This document shows positions 8,908 through 19,329 of a stretch of 64,000 bases of DNA, piece by piece. The position numbers and the translations under genes are program-made. Source of the stretch: Gammaproteobacteria bacterium (lineage in GTDB: Bacteria; Pseudomonadota; Gammaproteobacteria; Eutrophobiales; Eutrophobiaceae); assembly GCA_030829955.1 (NCBI GenBank), contig JAURNY010000018.1, positions 30,377 through 94,376 of the forward strand, read 5' to 3'. The notes under the pieces were generated by a model. That model made no database searches and was not told the DNA's origin. It was given only the letters and a program-made list of their open reading frames with translations. Every line of letters begins with the position of its first letter. Position 1 is the stretch's first letter.

Positions 8908-11161
8908 TTTGATAACCAGGGATTTGTTGTTTTAGAAATTCAGCAGTTTTCTTTCCGATTCCAGCAAGACCTTTGAGTTCAATCTGGAAAAAGATACCAG
9001 TTTGAAAATCGCCATCAATGTCAGTTAAGTATCGTCTGCCAACAGCACGAGCCGCCCAGCAACAACTCTCATATTCAACACCGGCAAAAGTTTCCAGAGA
9101 ACGACCTTCAGGAACGGCATAATTCCAGCGACCGACCATGCTCCATTTTTTCGATAATGGCCAACGGAATGAAATATCACTTTGTTCAATATCAGTTACG
9201 TCACGACGAACGCGGTACGCCATATTGACGACTTTGCCAGGTTCTGGGTTGTAAATAGCATGTAGACCAATTTTTTCTGTGCTGTTGCCAACATTTGGAT
9301 CCCAAATAATGTCGCCACCAAATTCCCAGTGTTTAACTATTTTGGCATTTACTTCGGCAACCAGTGCCGAACCATCTTCATCGCGTATGTTATTAGTAGG
9401 TAATGTAACTTTTCGATCTGAAAAGTAGAGTATTTGTCCAACACTGAAGTTGCCCAGATTACGACCGGTTTCTTGATCGATAAAATGTGACGACACGGCC
9501 AGTGTAATCTGATTGGCATCTCCCTGACGGTCATAGCCACTGAAACGGTTATCACGGAATAGTGAGCCAAAATCAAAACTATATAAACCAGTATCAAATA
9601 CAGGTAAATCAGACTGATCTTCACGTGGCACATATAAGTAATAAATCTTGGGTTCCAATGTCTGGATCAGACTTCTATTTAGCAGCGAGGTTTCTCTTTC
9701 AAAAAATACACCACCGTCGAGACTAAATTTTGGCAATACTCTGGAAGGGCTTTTTCTAAACTGGCTGGAGTTATCAAGTTGATATTGTGTGTAATCAAGA
9801 CTTAGCTTTGGTTCAAGATAGGTCGCAAAAGTGCGCACCGGATAGCTGATGTAGGGTTCCAGATGTGACCGGAACCCATTTACATTGTCATTATTATTCG
9901 CGAAGATGATATTATCACCTCGTTCAAAAAAAACATTTTCGGTTTCAATACCATAATTGATCATGCCATACCGGCGAGGTGATCTGATATTTAACAGTAC
10001 TTGCGGTAAACGTTTGTAGGGTCTAGACGTTACGGAAATACTTCTATCAACGGTTTGATAATTCTGTATCCGGGTAATGAAGTTCCAGTTATGACCAAAA
10101 CTGTTATTACTGTAACTAACATCTGCCCGTTGATCCAAAAAACGGGTACTCGTTATACCGATCTGACCACCAAAATCTTCAAAATAAAATTTATCGGATA
10201 CCCGGGTGTAATCGATATCAATTTGACCGCCCTGAAAAAATTGTTGTCTGTGGTCGAAGTGTAAATAATTGCGATGGTTATCATTACGCTTGCTATCGCT
10301 TGGCAGATATTCAGCATTTATCTGTCCCTGAGAATTAGCGAGCAAATAGCGAAACTCGCCTACTGCCATGACGCCACTTCCTGTATAGAGCCTGGGTGCA
10401 ATCGTAGCGTCAAAATTGGGTGCAATATTCCAGTAATAGGGTGTTTCTAGCTGAAAACCATGCAGATTGGTATTACCGTAAGTGGGTGCCAGAAAACCGC
10501 TTTTTCGCTCATTGCTCAAGGGGAATGACATATAGGGAGTATAAAAGACCGGAAAGTCTTTAACTCGTAATACAAAGTTACGTGCTGTACCCCAGTTATT
10601 TTCATGATCGAGTTCCAGACGGCTTGCGGTGAAATGCCAAAACTCATCTTCAGGATCGCAGGTGGTATAACGTACATTATCCATTTCCGTACGGGTGCCG
10701 ACATCCAGTAGTAAATGATCGGCCTGACCACGGCCACGACTATCCACCAGAATATAGTCAGCATGTTCAAATTCGCCGACACCATTATCAAAGGTTAAAA
10801 AAGCATCATTACTATTCAGGTATACTGCGTCATCCCAGTAATTGACGTCACCTTCCAAATCAGCCGTATTAGCTGGATCGTCAAAGACTATCTTATCCGC
10901 CCGAACTTGCTGGGTATTTCTGGTAATTTCGGCATTTCCTCTCAGTACAGATACGCCTTTGTCAACCAAATCGGCTTCATCAGCAGTGATATAGGTGTCA
11001 TCCAGCTCCAATTCGGCCTCGATTTCTGGTAGAGAGGGTATATTTAATCCATTTGGACAGAGTTTCGTTGTGTAATCACCACCCAATTCTGCAGCTTGAG
11101 ATGTGGTGAGACTAAGGAAAATCCCGATAAATATTAAAAGAAGTCTTATTGAACGCTTCAT
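8897..11161 (-). CDS. lptD: LPS-assembly protein LptD
   Basis: Outer-membrane beta-barrel that, with LptE, inserts lipopolysaccharide into the outer leaflet; about 754 residues. I chose the ATG at 11161 because it opens directly into a signal peptide (MKRSIRLLLIFIGIF to SQAAE). An upstream ATG at 11221 would bury that signal. An N-terminal OstA/LptA-like domain is followed by a long barrel. All four disulfide cysteines expected from E. coli can be seen: one at C35 (KLCPNG), one in YTTCDPEDEFW and the adjacent pair in EYESCCWAAR. It heads the operon lptD-surA-pdxA-rsmA. Confidence 0.96.
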   Translation of the reverse strand: MKRSIRLLLIFIGIFLSLTTSQAAELGGDYTTKLCPNGLNIPSLPEIEAELELDDTYITADEADLVDKGVSVLRGNAEITRNTQQVRADKIVFDDPANTADLEGDVNYWDDAVYLNSNDAFLTFDNGVGEFEHADYILVDSRGRGQADHLLLDVGTRTEMDNVRYTTCDPEDEFWHFTASRLELDHENNWGTARNFVLRVKDFPVFYTPYMSFPLSNERKSGFLAPTYGNTNLHGFQLETPYYWNIAPNFDATIAPRLYTGSGVMAVGEFRYLLANSQGQINAEYLPSDSKRNDNHRNYLHFDHRQQFFQGGQIDIDYTRVSDKFYFEDFGGQIGITSTRFLDQRADVSYSNNSFGHNWNFITRIQNYQTVDRSISVTSRPYKRLPQVLLNIRSPRRYGMINYGIETENVFFERGDNIIFANNNDNVNGFRSHLEPYISYPVRTFATYLEPKLSLDYTQYQLDNSSQFRKSPSRVLPKFSLDGGVFFERETSLLNRSLIQTLEPKIYYLYVPREDQSDLPVFDTGLYSFDFGSLFRDNRFSGYDRQGDANQITLAVSSHFIDQETGRNLGNFSVGQILYFSDRKVTLPTNNIRDEDGSALVAEVNAKIVKHWEFGGDIIWDPNVGNSTEKIGLHAIYNPEPGKVVNMAYRVRRDVTDIEQSDISFRWPLSKKWSMVGRWNYAVPEGRSLETFAGVEYESCCWAARAVGRRYLTDIDGDFQTGIFFQIELKGLAGIGKKTAEFLKQQIPGYQSEF

Positions 11162-11310
11162 GTCGCCTGTTTTTATGATATTTGGATTATTTAGAGATGG
11201 GTAAAATCGCATAGAATTCAAATATCTTCAAATTTTTATGCGTTATTATTGTCTCTATCAATAAGCTACAAATAATTGGCTTCAAAAGACCAGGTAGGTT
11301 TATACAAATA

Positions 11311-12447
11311 ATGAGAATTATCCTCACAATCACTTTCACTGCAGTCGTAGTGTTTACCTTGTTACTGACACGATCGGATAGCTATTCAGAGCTAAAGGAA
11401 TTACCGCCACCGGCTGTCGCTGTTGAAGCCGTTGCCAAACTAAGTGTGCAACCTGTTAATAAGGTGACGGGTAAGTTGAAACCTTCCAGAGCAGCAACGA
11501 TACAGTTTCAGGTCTCTGGCCAGATTATTTCCAAAGATGTGGAGGCCGGGGAGAATGTGACTACCGGAATGGTTTTACTCAGTATTGAAGATGGTGATTA
11601 TGCCGATGCTGTGCAGGAATCATGGGCTTTAGTTAAAATAGAACAAAATGCGATTGAGCGCGATTCGAGATTACTGACCTTGATGGCTCAGGAAGCAGAA
11701 CTTCAACAGCAGGAAGTCGATCGTTTGGAAAAGCTTGGCAAGGATTCACTGGCATCACGATCTTTATATGATCAATCCTTGCAGGAGTTATATAGTTTGC
11801 AAAGTGAAGAAGCCAGATTGAAACATAGTCTGGAATCATCGCGTGTCCAACTGATGATTGAAGAGGCACGTTTAAATAAAGCTGAAAGAAATCTGCAACG
11901 TGCATCACTGATCGCGCCATTTGATGGTGTTGTGAATAATATAAGTGTCGATGTGGGCGATTATGTTTCACCCGGCCAGCCAGTATTGGAGCTGATTCAG
12001 GTCGATAGTCTTGATTTAAATATAGAGGTTACCGGTCGTGTTGCAACGGAACTGTATTTAGGACAATCAATTAAGGTAGAAACAAGCGAAGATGAACGTC
12101 AGGGTGAGATAATTGCTTTGGCAGTTGATCCTGATCCTTCAACTAATACCCATACATTAAAAATAAGAATTCCTTCTGAGGGGTTATTTCCCGGCGAACT
12201 AGCTGTTGCATTTTTACCGGGTCAACAATATGAGAATGTAAATGTATTGCCTTTAAGTTCGATTCTTTATGAAGAAGGGAAAACCTATGTCTTTCAGGTA
12301 CAAAATGAAACGCTAAAAAGAATACCTATCAAACTCGTCGAACGTTATCACGATCTGCAAATTATTGAAGGTGTAGATGCTGGTACTCAAATCGTTAGCC
12401 GAGATGTTTCGAGTCTGGCAGACGGTCAAACTGTGAATATCCATTAA
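11311..12447 (+). CDS. RND efflux periplasmic adaptor (HlyD/MFP family)
   Basis: Membrane-fusion protein linking an inner-membrane RND pump to an outer-membrane channel, 378 residues. A single N-terminal hydrophobic anchor (about residues 2-20) comes first. A lipoyl half-domain (VTGKLKPSRAATIQFQVSGQ), a long alpha-helical hairpin (about 100-195) and the second lipoyl half (LIAPFDGVVNNISVDVGDYV) follow, then the beta-barrel domain. An AGGTAGG ribosome site precedes the ATG. It is followed 7 bases later by its pump. No outer-membrane factor gene is nearby, so a TolC homologue elsewhere is presumably used. The substrate is unknown. Confidence 0.93.
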   Translation: MRIILTITFTAVVVFTLLLTRSDSYSELKELPPPAVAVEAVAKLSVQPVNKVTGKLKPSRAATIQFQVSGQIISKDVEAGENVTTGMVLLSIEDGDYADAVQESWALVKIEQNAIERDSRLLTLMAQEAELQQQEVDRLEKLGKDSLASRSLYDQSLQELYSLQSEEARLKHSLESSRVQLMIEEARLNKAERNLQRASLIAPFDGVVNNISVDVGDYVSPGQPVLELIQVDSLDLNIEVTGRVATELYLGQSIKVETSEDERQGEIIALAVDPDPSTNTHTLKIRIPSEGLFPGELAVAFLPGQQYENVNVLPLSSILYEEGKTYVFQVQNETLKRIPIKLVERYHDLQIIEGVDAGTQIVSRDVSSLADGQTVNIH

Positions 12448-12454
12448 TTAAGTC

Positions 12455-15400
12455 ATGCCTATTATTCAATTTTCAATCAGAAATCCGTTACTGGTTAATC
12501 TGAGTTTAATCTTGCTATGTATTACCGGTGTGATGGCTTGGTATAAATTACCGCAAGAGATCTTTCCTGTCGTTGATATTGATATGGTCAGCGTTATCAC
12601 TGAGTTTGAAGGTGCATCACCTGCAGAGGTTGAACAACAAGTCACAATACCAATCGAAGAAAAATTTGAAGATAGTCAGGATATTGACTACATCTCATCT
12701 ATAAACAAGGAAGGGTTATCGACTATCTATATCAAATTAAAACCGGGCTCCAATGTCGATGATTTTATGCGTGATACCTCAACCATTCTAGATCGAGTTG
12801 ATGATTTACCTGACACCGCTAAAGAACCTGAATTAAACCGTATTCGAACGCGTTTTCCGGTAATAACACTAACCTTGTATGGTAATTTGTCAAAAGCAGA
12901 TTTGTACGACTATGCCGAAAAGGCAAGACGCAGAATGCAAAAGGTTGATGGCGTTGCCAGTGTCGGTATGGCTGGTGAACAGGAATGGGAAATATGGGTA
13001 GAAGTTGATCCGCATGAATTAGCTGCTTTAAATATTCCATTAAAACAAATTAATGCAGCATTAATTAATAATCTCGTCGATCAACCTGGTGGTTCGATTA
13101 AATCGAATGAAGGTGATATTCGCTTGCGTGGTAAAGGTGTTACGCCTGAACCCGATTCAATCGATTCGATCGTCTTGCGTACAAATGCGAATGGTGGTGA
13201 ATTACGTTTGGGAGAAGTCGCCCGAGTTATCAGGCGTTTTGAGGAGCCTGGAACCTATGCTCGTTTTAATGGTAAACCCTCGGTCAATCTCACAGTAACT
13301 AAAACAGCAGATGCATCAACAATAGCAATATCGGAAGAAATCAGAAAGATGTCACTTGAACTGGATAAAGAGTTTCCGGCAAGTATCAATGTGGGTTATC
13401 ACTCCGATACGTCTATCTATGTCGAGACACGTTTAAACCTCGTGAAATCCTCCGGTTTAATTGGTTTAGTCCTTGTTTTAATATCACTGTACTTTTTACT
13501 TAACTTACGTGCAGCAGCGATTACTGCTTTTGGTATTCCGATTTCGTTTTTATTCGCCGTACTGTGCCTATATTTCTTTAATTACACAATTAATATGGTG
13601 TCTCTCTTTGCCTTCTTGATCGTGCTAGGCATGATTGTCGATGATGCGATTATTGTGACGGAAAATATCTATCGACATATAGAAGAAGGAATGAAACCAG
13701 CAGAAGCGGCGGTGCTTGGCGCAAGGGAAGTAGTTGGCCCTGTCGTCGTGTCTACCTTTACAACGATTGCGGCCTTTATTCCCATGTTTGCCATCGGTGG
13801 TGTCCTAGGTGAATTTATTAAAGTTATTCCGATCGTTGTTTGTTGTGCCTTGATTGGATCATTAATTGAAGCCTTTTCGGTCTTGCCGTCACATGCAGGT
13901 GAAATATTAAGAGTCGATAAAAAGAAATCAGTTATTGATTGGAAAACAATACTTGATAAGTATGGGCAAGTTTTACAATGGTCTGCATTGAATCGATACT
14001 TTTTTGCCCTGTTAAGTATTTGTGCGATGTTGGTTAGTTTGACTTATGCCAATACACGTTTGCCGTTTCAATTATTTGGTGATGTCGAAATAGGGCAGTT
14101 CTTTGTCAATATTGAAACACCAAACACCTATAGCCTTGAAGATAGTCTGGCGCTCGCAGAAGAACTGGAAATTAAAATAACCGACTTGATGGATGATACT
14201 GAGTTAAAAACATTATTAACTAATGTTGGAGTCAGTATTGTCGATCCAAATAGAAATAAAACCGGTAGTAATATTTTTCAATTTACCGTTGATTTACATA
14301 AACCTGTTCCCGAGGGTTTTATAGAGCGTTGGATAACGCCTTTCGTTAGTCTGGAATTTAATAATAATGGTATGCGTGAACGTAGCGCTGATGAAATCAT
14401 CAATCAAATACGCTATGAGTTTGCCAAGGTTCCCGGTGTTGATCGTTTAAGTATTGTAAAACCGAATGCAGGTCCGGCCGGTGATGACATTGAAATCGGT
14501 ATTATTAGTGATGAACTTAAATTATTAAGAGACAAGGCAAACGAGATCAGTTTATACATGAAACGTATGCCGGGTGTGAATGATGTAGTAAATGATCAGG
14601 AACCAGGCAAGCTTGAATATAAATATCAATTAAATGAACGAGGCAAACAATTGGGTTTAACGCAAAATCAATTAGCTAGTGCTGTACGCAGTGGTTATCT
14701 AGGAAATGAGGTTGTGCATGTCACTTGGAAAGATGAACGAGTACCGGTAAGGGTTATTTATCCTGAAAGTATGCGTGAACAATCAACCAGTCTTGAAAAT
14801 TTGCCAATCATAATTGAGTCAGGTGAAACAGTATATCTGGGTGATGTGGCAGATCTTATGGTTGGTCGTGGTTTGAATCAAATCAGGCGGCGCGATGGTC
14901 AACGTATGGCAAAGATTACTGCCGATGTTAATTCCAACATTACTACACCGTCACAAGTAATCAATCAGATAGCAAAAGAGTTTGGTAATCCTGTTGCCAA
15001 TGATTATTCATTATTATTTTTGGGTGAAAAGAAACGTGCTGAAGATTCATTCAGTGGTATGAAACAGGCATTGGTGATTTCTTTGGTAGTAATATTTTTT
15101 ATGTTGACCGCTTTATTTAAGTCATTGCTAGATCCTTTGGTTGTGATGTTTGCTATCCCATTCGGTGCGATTGGTATTGTCATTGGTCATGCCTTTTTCG
15201 GTTATAACCTGCAGTTCTTATCCATGGTAGGGATGCTCGCCTTGTCTGGTATTATTGTGAATGACTCATTAATACTGGTGGATTTTATCAAACGCTTACG
15301 TCACGAAGGGAAAGATAGAATTACGGCTGTTGTAGAGGCCGGCAAGATTCGTGCTCGACCAATAATATTAACTACTATCACCACTTTTCTGGGTGTGTCA

Positions 15401-15592
15401 CCATTGATCTTTTTTGCAACCGGCCAAACAGCATTTCTTTCTCCAATGGCGGTCAGTTTGGGATTTGGCTTAGTATTTGCAACAGCATTAATATTATTAA
15501 CTTTACCTTGTTTTTATTTGATCGCGGATGATTTCCGTGAAAAGGTAACTACATTGCTTCATTCACAAAATGAAATGGAAACCTCAAAATGA
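12455..15592 (+). CDS. RND-family efflux permease (AcrB/MdtB-like)
   Basis: Inner-membrane proton-driven exporter, 1045 residues with the duplicated RND plan of two 6-helix bundles and two large periplasmic loops. The proton-relay aspartates of helix 4 are at D396-D397 (GMIVDDAIIVTEN), equivalent to AcrB D407/D408. The second half carries the related GIIVNDSLILVDF. It is translationally linked to the upstream adaptor and overlaps the downstream dehydrogenase by 4 bases (ATGA). The family transports drugs, metals or lipids. Nothing here fixes the substrate. Confidence 0.94.
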   Translation: MPIIQFSIRNPLLVNLSLILLCITGVMAWYKLPQEIFPVVDIDMVSVITEFEGASPAEVEQQVTIPIEEKFEDSQDIDYISSINKEGLSTIYIKLKPGSNVDDFMRDTSTILDRVDDLPDTAKEPELNRIRTRFPVITLTLYGNLSKADLYDYAEKARRRMQKVDGVASVGMAGEQEWEIWVEVDPHELAALNIPLKQINAALINNLVDQPGGSIKSNEGDIRLRGKGVTPEPDSIDSIVLRTNANGGELRLGEVARVIRRFEEPGTYARFNGKPSVNLTVTKTADASTIAISEEIRKMSLELDKEFPASINVGYHSDTSIYVETRLNLVKSSGLIGLVLVLISLYFLLNLRAAAITAFGIPISFLFAVLCLYFFNYTINMVSLFAFLIVLGMIVDDAIIVTENIYRHIEEGMKPAEAAVLGAREVVGPVVVSTFTTIAAFIPMFAIGGVLGEFIKVIPIVVCCALIGSLIEAFSVLPSHAGEILRVDKKKSVIDWKTILDKYGQVLQWSALNRYFFALLSICAMLVSLTYANTRLPFQLFGDVEIGQFFVNIETPNTYSLEDSLALAEELEIKITDLMDDTELKTLLTNVGVSIVDPNRNKTGSNIFQFTVDLHKPVPEGFIERWITPFVSLEFNNNGMRERSADEIINQIRYEFAKVPGVDRLSIVKPNAGPAGDDIEIGIISDELKLLRDKANEISLYMKRMPGVNDVVNDQEPGKLEYKYQLNERGKQLGLTQNQLASAVRSGYLGNEVVHVTWKDERVPVRVIYPESMREQSTSLENLPIIIESGETVYLGDVADLMVGRGLNQIRRRDGQRMAKITADVNSNITTPSQVINQIAKEFGNPVANDYSLLFLGEKKRAEDSFSGMKQALVISLVVIFFMLTALFKSLLDPLVVMFAIPFGAIGIVIGHAFFGYNLQFLSMVGMLALSGIIVNDSLILVDFIKRLRHEGKDRITAVVEAGKIRARPIILTTITTFLGVSPLIFFATGQTAFLSPMAVSLGFGLVFATALILLTLPCFYLIADDFREKVTTLLHSQNEMETSK

Positions 15593-16410
15593 AATCAGTA
15601 TTAGTTACTGGATGCTCTTCTGGTATTGGTCTTTGTATTGCCGATGGTTTACAGACAAGAGGTTATAATGTTATTACCACTGCCCGAAAACATGAAGACA
15701 TCGATGCACTTATAAAATCAGGCTTTGAATGTATCATGCTGGATCTGAATGATTCTAATTCAATTCAACAGGCAGCCGCTACTGTTTTAGATAAAACAAA
15801 TGGTAAGTTATATGGATTAGTTAATAACGCAGCCTATGGTGTTTCCGGTGCAGTTGAAGATTTATCTAGAGACGTATTAACAAAACAATTTGATACCAAT
15901 GTATTTGGAACTCATGAACTCACCAGCCTGTTATTATCCGCTATGCGAAAAAATAATGAAGGCAGAATCATTCAAATCAGTTCTGTATTGGGTTTTGTGA
16001 CAATGAAATATAGGGGTGCGTATTGTGCTTCAAAGCATGCATTGGAATCATTAAGTGACGCCATGCGTTATGAAATTGCCGATACCAATATCAAAATATC
16101 GTTAATTGAGCCGGGGCCAATAAAAAGTGAATTTCGAAATAACGCGTTGGCGAATTTCCATGGCAATATTGATAAAGAAAAGAGTGTGCATAAATATGCT
16201 TATGCGAAAATAGAAAGGGATATGGACGGAAAAAACTATAAAGTACCGTTTACGCTTGGCCCAGAAGCAGTGTATGCAAAAGTGATTCATGCATTGGAAA
16301 GTAATCGCCCCAGAGCTAGATATTGTGTGACGTTTCCAACCTATTTATTTGCAGTATTAAAGCGGATATTGCCAAATAGTTTGTTGGATAAAATTCTTTG
16401 CAGGGTTTAG
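15589..16410 (+). CDS. Short-chain dehydrogenase/reductase
   Basis: Classical SDR oxidoreductase of 273 residues. The cofactor loop is TGCSSGIGL (about 7-15), the NNAAYG motif is present, and the catalytic triad is S132, Y145, K149 (YCASK). The closing PGPIKSEF segment is typical. The C-terminal extension after residue 200 is longer than in core SDRs and resembles the retinol-dehydrogenase-like group. The start overlaps the RND pump stop by 4 bases, so the two are probably cotranscribed. A link to efflux is unproven. The substrate is unknown. Confidence 0.9.
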   Translation: MKSVLVTGCSSGIGLCIADGLQTRGYNVITTARKHEDIDALIKSGFECIMLDLNDSNSIQQAAATVLDKTNGKLYGLVNNAAYGVSGAVEDLSRDVLTKQFDTNVFGTHELTSLLLSAMRKNNEGRIIQISSVLGFVTMKYRGAYCASKHALESLSDAMRYEIADTNIKISLIEPGPIKSEFRNNALANFHGNIDKEKSVHKYAYAKIERDMDGKNYKVPFTLGPEAVYAKVIHALESNRPRARYCVTFPTYLFAVLKRILPNSLLDKILCRV

Positions 16411-16700
16411 AGCAGTTTAATTACAGGCTTTTCATTATTCCGTCTATAAAGCGTTATAATATTACCTACTCGTTGAATCATCTCTGCTTCCGTTTTTTCA
16501 CAAATATCTTTTATACCGGCATCACGCTCTTCTCGTTCGCCTAGACGAACTTTGATTTTGATCAATTCATGATGATCTAATGCCTGTTCAATCTCACTGA
16601 TTAAACTATCGGTAATACCATGCTGACCTGCCCAGACCACAGGTTTCAGATGATGTGCTGCCTGACGCAGATATTTCTTTTGATTGTTGTTTAAAGACAT
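16407..16700 (-). CDS. yhbY: RNA-binding protein YhbY (CRM domain)
   Basis: Small ribosome-associated RNA-binding protein, 97 residues, almost entirely one CRS1/YhbY (CRM) domain. The family pattern is a helix with LRQAAHHLKPVVWAGQHGI, then SLISEIEQALDHHELIKIKV, with the GQHG loop contacting RNA. It acts in 50S assembly in E. coli. The start is an ATG. It ends convergently against the SDR gene with 4 bases of overlap. In many Gammaproteobacteria yhbY lies beside rlmE-ftsH; here those genes are 25 kb away. Confidence 0.93.
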   Translation of the reverse strand: MSLNNNQKKYLRQAAHHLKPVVWAGQHGITDSLISEIEQALDHHELIKIKVRLGEREERDAGIKDICEKTEAEMIQRVGNIITLYRRNNEKPVIKLL

Positions 16701-16766
16701 TTAATTTCCAAAGGGTCTAAAGTGCGCGCATATTAATATATAGCTATTTCTAAATACCATCATTAA

Positions 16767-17171
16767 TTACATCTCGACCATGTCAATACAATCGACAGGG
16801 CAGGGCACAATACATAATTCACACCCTGTACAGTATTGATTAATTACACTATGCATCTGTTTGGTAGCACCAATAATCGCATCGACAGGGCAGGCACGAA
16901 TACATTTCACACAGCCAATACATGTCATTTCATCTATGATAGCAATTCTTTGAATGTGACTTTTATCAGAATCAATATATAGTGGTTTAAACGTTTTGCC
17001 AGTTATATTTGCTAGCTGATGTACTATGATTTCACCGCCGGGCAGGCAACGATTGATATCGGCTTCATTATTAACAATGGCTTTTGCATAAGGTTCGCAG
17101 CCATCAAAACCACAATCCCTGCATTGTGTTTGGGGTAAGAGGTTATTTATTTGTTCGGTGGTCGAAGTTAT
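16767..17171 (-). CDS. RnfB-like 4Fe-4S ferredoxin protein, apparently with a non-canonical ATA start
   Basis: Iron-sulfur protein of about 134 residues resembling the soluble part of RnfB/RsxB without its membrane helix. A 4Fe-4S module LLPQTQCRDCGFDGC with a later cysteine (RCLPGG) is followed by two ferredoxin clusters, CIGCVKCIRACP and CTGCELCIVPCP. The frame contains no ATG, GTG or TTG between the metG stop (17184-17186) and the first domain. The only ATG lies inside the ferredoxin part and would delete the first cluster. An ATA at 17169-17171 sits 8 bases after an AAAAGG ribosome site, where homologues begin, so I place the start there provisionally. The frame is the same as metG. A base error changing ATG to ATA is the main alternative. 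Confidence 0.75.
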   Translation of the reverse strand: MTSTTEQINNLLPQTQCRDCGFDGCEPYAKAIVNNEADINRCLPGGEIIVHQLANITGKTFKPLYIDSDKSHIQRIAIIDEMTCIGCVKCIRACPVDAIIGATKQMHSVINQYCTGCELCIVPCPVDCIDMVEM

Positions 17172-17183
17172 AGTGAATACCTT

Positions 17184-19214
17184 TTATTTTACCTTCATGC
17201 CAGGTTGCGCTCCTTCATCAGGATTAAGAATAAATAAATCTTTCCCACCTGGCCCCGCTGCCAGCACCATGCCTTCAGATAAACCAAAACGCATTTTACG
17301 TGGCGCAAGGTTAGCGACCATTACGGTCAATTTACCTTCAAGGTCTTTAGGGTTATATGCCGACCTTATGCCGGCAAATACATTTTTAGTCACGCCACCA
17401 ATATCCAAAGTGAGTTGTAATAGTTTATCTGCACCTTCAACATGTTCAGCTTTCAATATTTTGGCGATTCGTAGATCAACCTTGGAAAAATCATCAAACT
17501 GAATTTCATCAGCAATCGGATTATCTGCAAGTGGTCCGCTAGTGGGTGATGAATTAGCAGGCGCAAGGTTTTCTTTACTTTCTTCTATCATGGCTTCGAT
17601 AGGCTCCTTCTCGACACGCGTCATTAACGGTTTGAATTGATTAATCGTGTGTTTCAACAATGGCTGATTGAGATCACTCCATCGCAGCGAATTAATATTT
17701 AAAAAGGCTTCTGCCTGTTCTGCCATCTTTGGCACAACCGGTTTTAAATAAAGTAGTAAGATTCGAAAACAATTTATACCCATGGTACAAATAGCTTGTA
17801 ACTCATTATCCTTGCCTTCTTCTTTGGCGATTATCCAAGGTTTATTTTCATCAATGTATTGATTGGCTTTATCTGCTAGTGCCATTATGTCACGCATCGC
17901 GCGCGAGTAATCACGCTTTTCGTAGTATGTTGCGATCTGTTCACCGCAATTGATCATTTTTTGAAATAATTCCTCGTTATGTAAGGTGTCTGCTAATTGG
18001 CCATCAAAACGCTTCTTAATAAATCCTGCGCAACGGCTCGCTATATTCACTACCTTACCGACCAGATCAGAATTCACCCTAAAGACAAAGTCATCCAGAT
18101 TCAGATCAATATCATCAACACCACCACTCAATTTGGCAGCAAAGTAATAACGTAAGTATTCCGGATTTAAATGGTTTAAATAAGTACGTGCGGTGACGAA
18201 TGTGCCGCGTGACTTCGACATCTTCTGTCCATCAACAGTGAGGAAGCCATGTGCAAAAATGGCAGACGGTGTGCGATAACCGCTGCCATGCAAAATCGCT
18301 GGCCAGAAAAGCGCATGGAAATAAATAATGTCTTTACCAATAAAGTGATACATTTCGGTATCACTGTCGGCTTTCGCCCAGTCATCAAAGTTAAGGTTGT
18401 TCTTTTCGCAATAGTTTTTAAAACTGGCGAGATAACCCATTGGTGCATCCAGCCAGACATAGAAATATTTACCTTCAGCTTCAGGGATGGCAAAACCAAA
18501 ATAGGGTGCATCACGCGAGATATCCCATTCCTGCAAACCGGATTCAAACCATTCATCGAGTTTGTTGGTAACTTCATTCTGTAAATAGCCGGCGCGAGTC
18601 CACTTATGTAGGTATTTATTAAAGTCGTTTAATTTGAAGAAATGATGTTCTGATTCTTTTTCTATCGGGGTTGTGCCGGATATAGCTGAGATAGGATTCT
18701 TTAAATCAGTGGGTGCATAGGTTGCACCACATACTTCACAACTGTCGCCATATTGATCTTTGGCACCACACTTTGGACATTCGCCACGAATGAAGCGATC
18801 CGGCAGGAACATGTTCTTTTCAGGATCATAAGCCTGCTTGATGGTACGTCGGTTAATATGACCTTTTTCTTTTAAGGTCAGATAAATTGAAGTCGCCAGT
18901 TCCTTATTCTCTTCTGAATGCGTGCTGTGATAATTATCAAAATCGACTGCAAAATCTCGAAAATCCGCCTGATGATCCTCGCTGGTCTTTGCAATCAGTT
19001 GCTCTGGCGTAATACCTTCTTTCTCGGCTCGCAGCATGATCGGCGTGCCATGCGCATCATCTGCACAGACGTAATAGCAAGTTTGACCACGCATCTTATG
19101 GAAACGCACCCAGATATCGGTCTGGATATATTCCACCATATGGCCAATATGAATCGGGCCATTGGCATATGGCAGGGCGCTGGTGACGAGAATTTTTCTT
19201 GGAGAGACCGACAT
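17184..19214 (-). CDS. metG: Methionyl-tRNA synthetase
   Basis: Charges tRNA-Met with methionine; 676 residues of the long dimeric type. The class I signatures are HIGH at 22-25 and KMSKS at 331-335. The connective domain has a double zinc knuckle (CPKCG and CEVCG). The C-terminal 110 residues form the EMAPII-like tRNA-binding domain ([21 protein letters not shown]). It is divergent from apbC with about 115 bases between them. An RnfB-like gene follows after 12 bases in the same frame. Confidence 0.98.
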   Translation of the reverse strand: MSVSPRKILVTSALPYANGPIHIGHMVEYIQTDIWVRFHKMRGQTCYYVCADDAHGTPIMLRAEKEGITPEQLIAKTSEDHQADFRDFAVDFDNYHSTHSEENKELATSIYLTLKEKGHINRRTIKQAYDPEKNMFLPDRFIRGECPKCGAKDQYGDSCEVCGATYAPTDLKNPISAISGTTPIEKESEHHFFKLNDFNKYLHKWTRAGYLQNEVTNKLDEWFESGLQEWDISRDAPYFGFAIPEAEGKYFYVWLDAPMGYLASFKNYCEKNNLNFDDWAKADSDTEMYHFIGKDIIYFHALFWPAILHGSGYRTPSAIFAHGFLTVDGQKMSKSRGTFVTARTYLNHLNPEYLRYYFAAKLSGGVDDIDLNLDDFVFRVNSDLVGKVVNIASRCAGFIKKRFDGQLADTLHNEELFQKMINCGEQIATYYEKRDYSRAMRDIMALADKANQYIDENKPWIIAKEEGKDNELQAICTMGINCFRILLLYLKPVVPKMAEQAEAFLNINSLRWSDLNQPLLKHTINQFKPLMTRVEKEPIEAMIEESKENLAPANSSPTSGPLADNPIADEIQFDDFSKVDLRIAKILKAEHVEGADKLLQLTLDIGGVTKNVFAGIRSAYNPKDLEGKLTVMVANLAPRKMRFGLSEGMVLAAGPGGKDLFILNPDEGAQPGMKVK

Positions 19215-19329
19215 ACTTAATTTAATCTGCTAAATTGGGGCGATAAAGTAGCATTAATCATCATCAGCGTGAAGTGAAGCCAATTAATTTGTAGAATACC
19301 CACCCTCATTCATAGTTAGGTTTATATAG

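Noticed and set aside
11162..11221. 20-residue N-terminal extension of LptD
   Set aside because: It would place the signal peptide internally; the ATG at 11161 opens directly into the signal.
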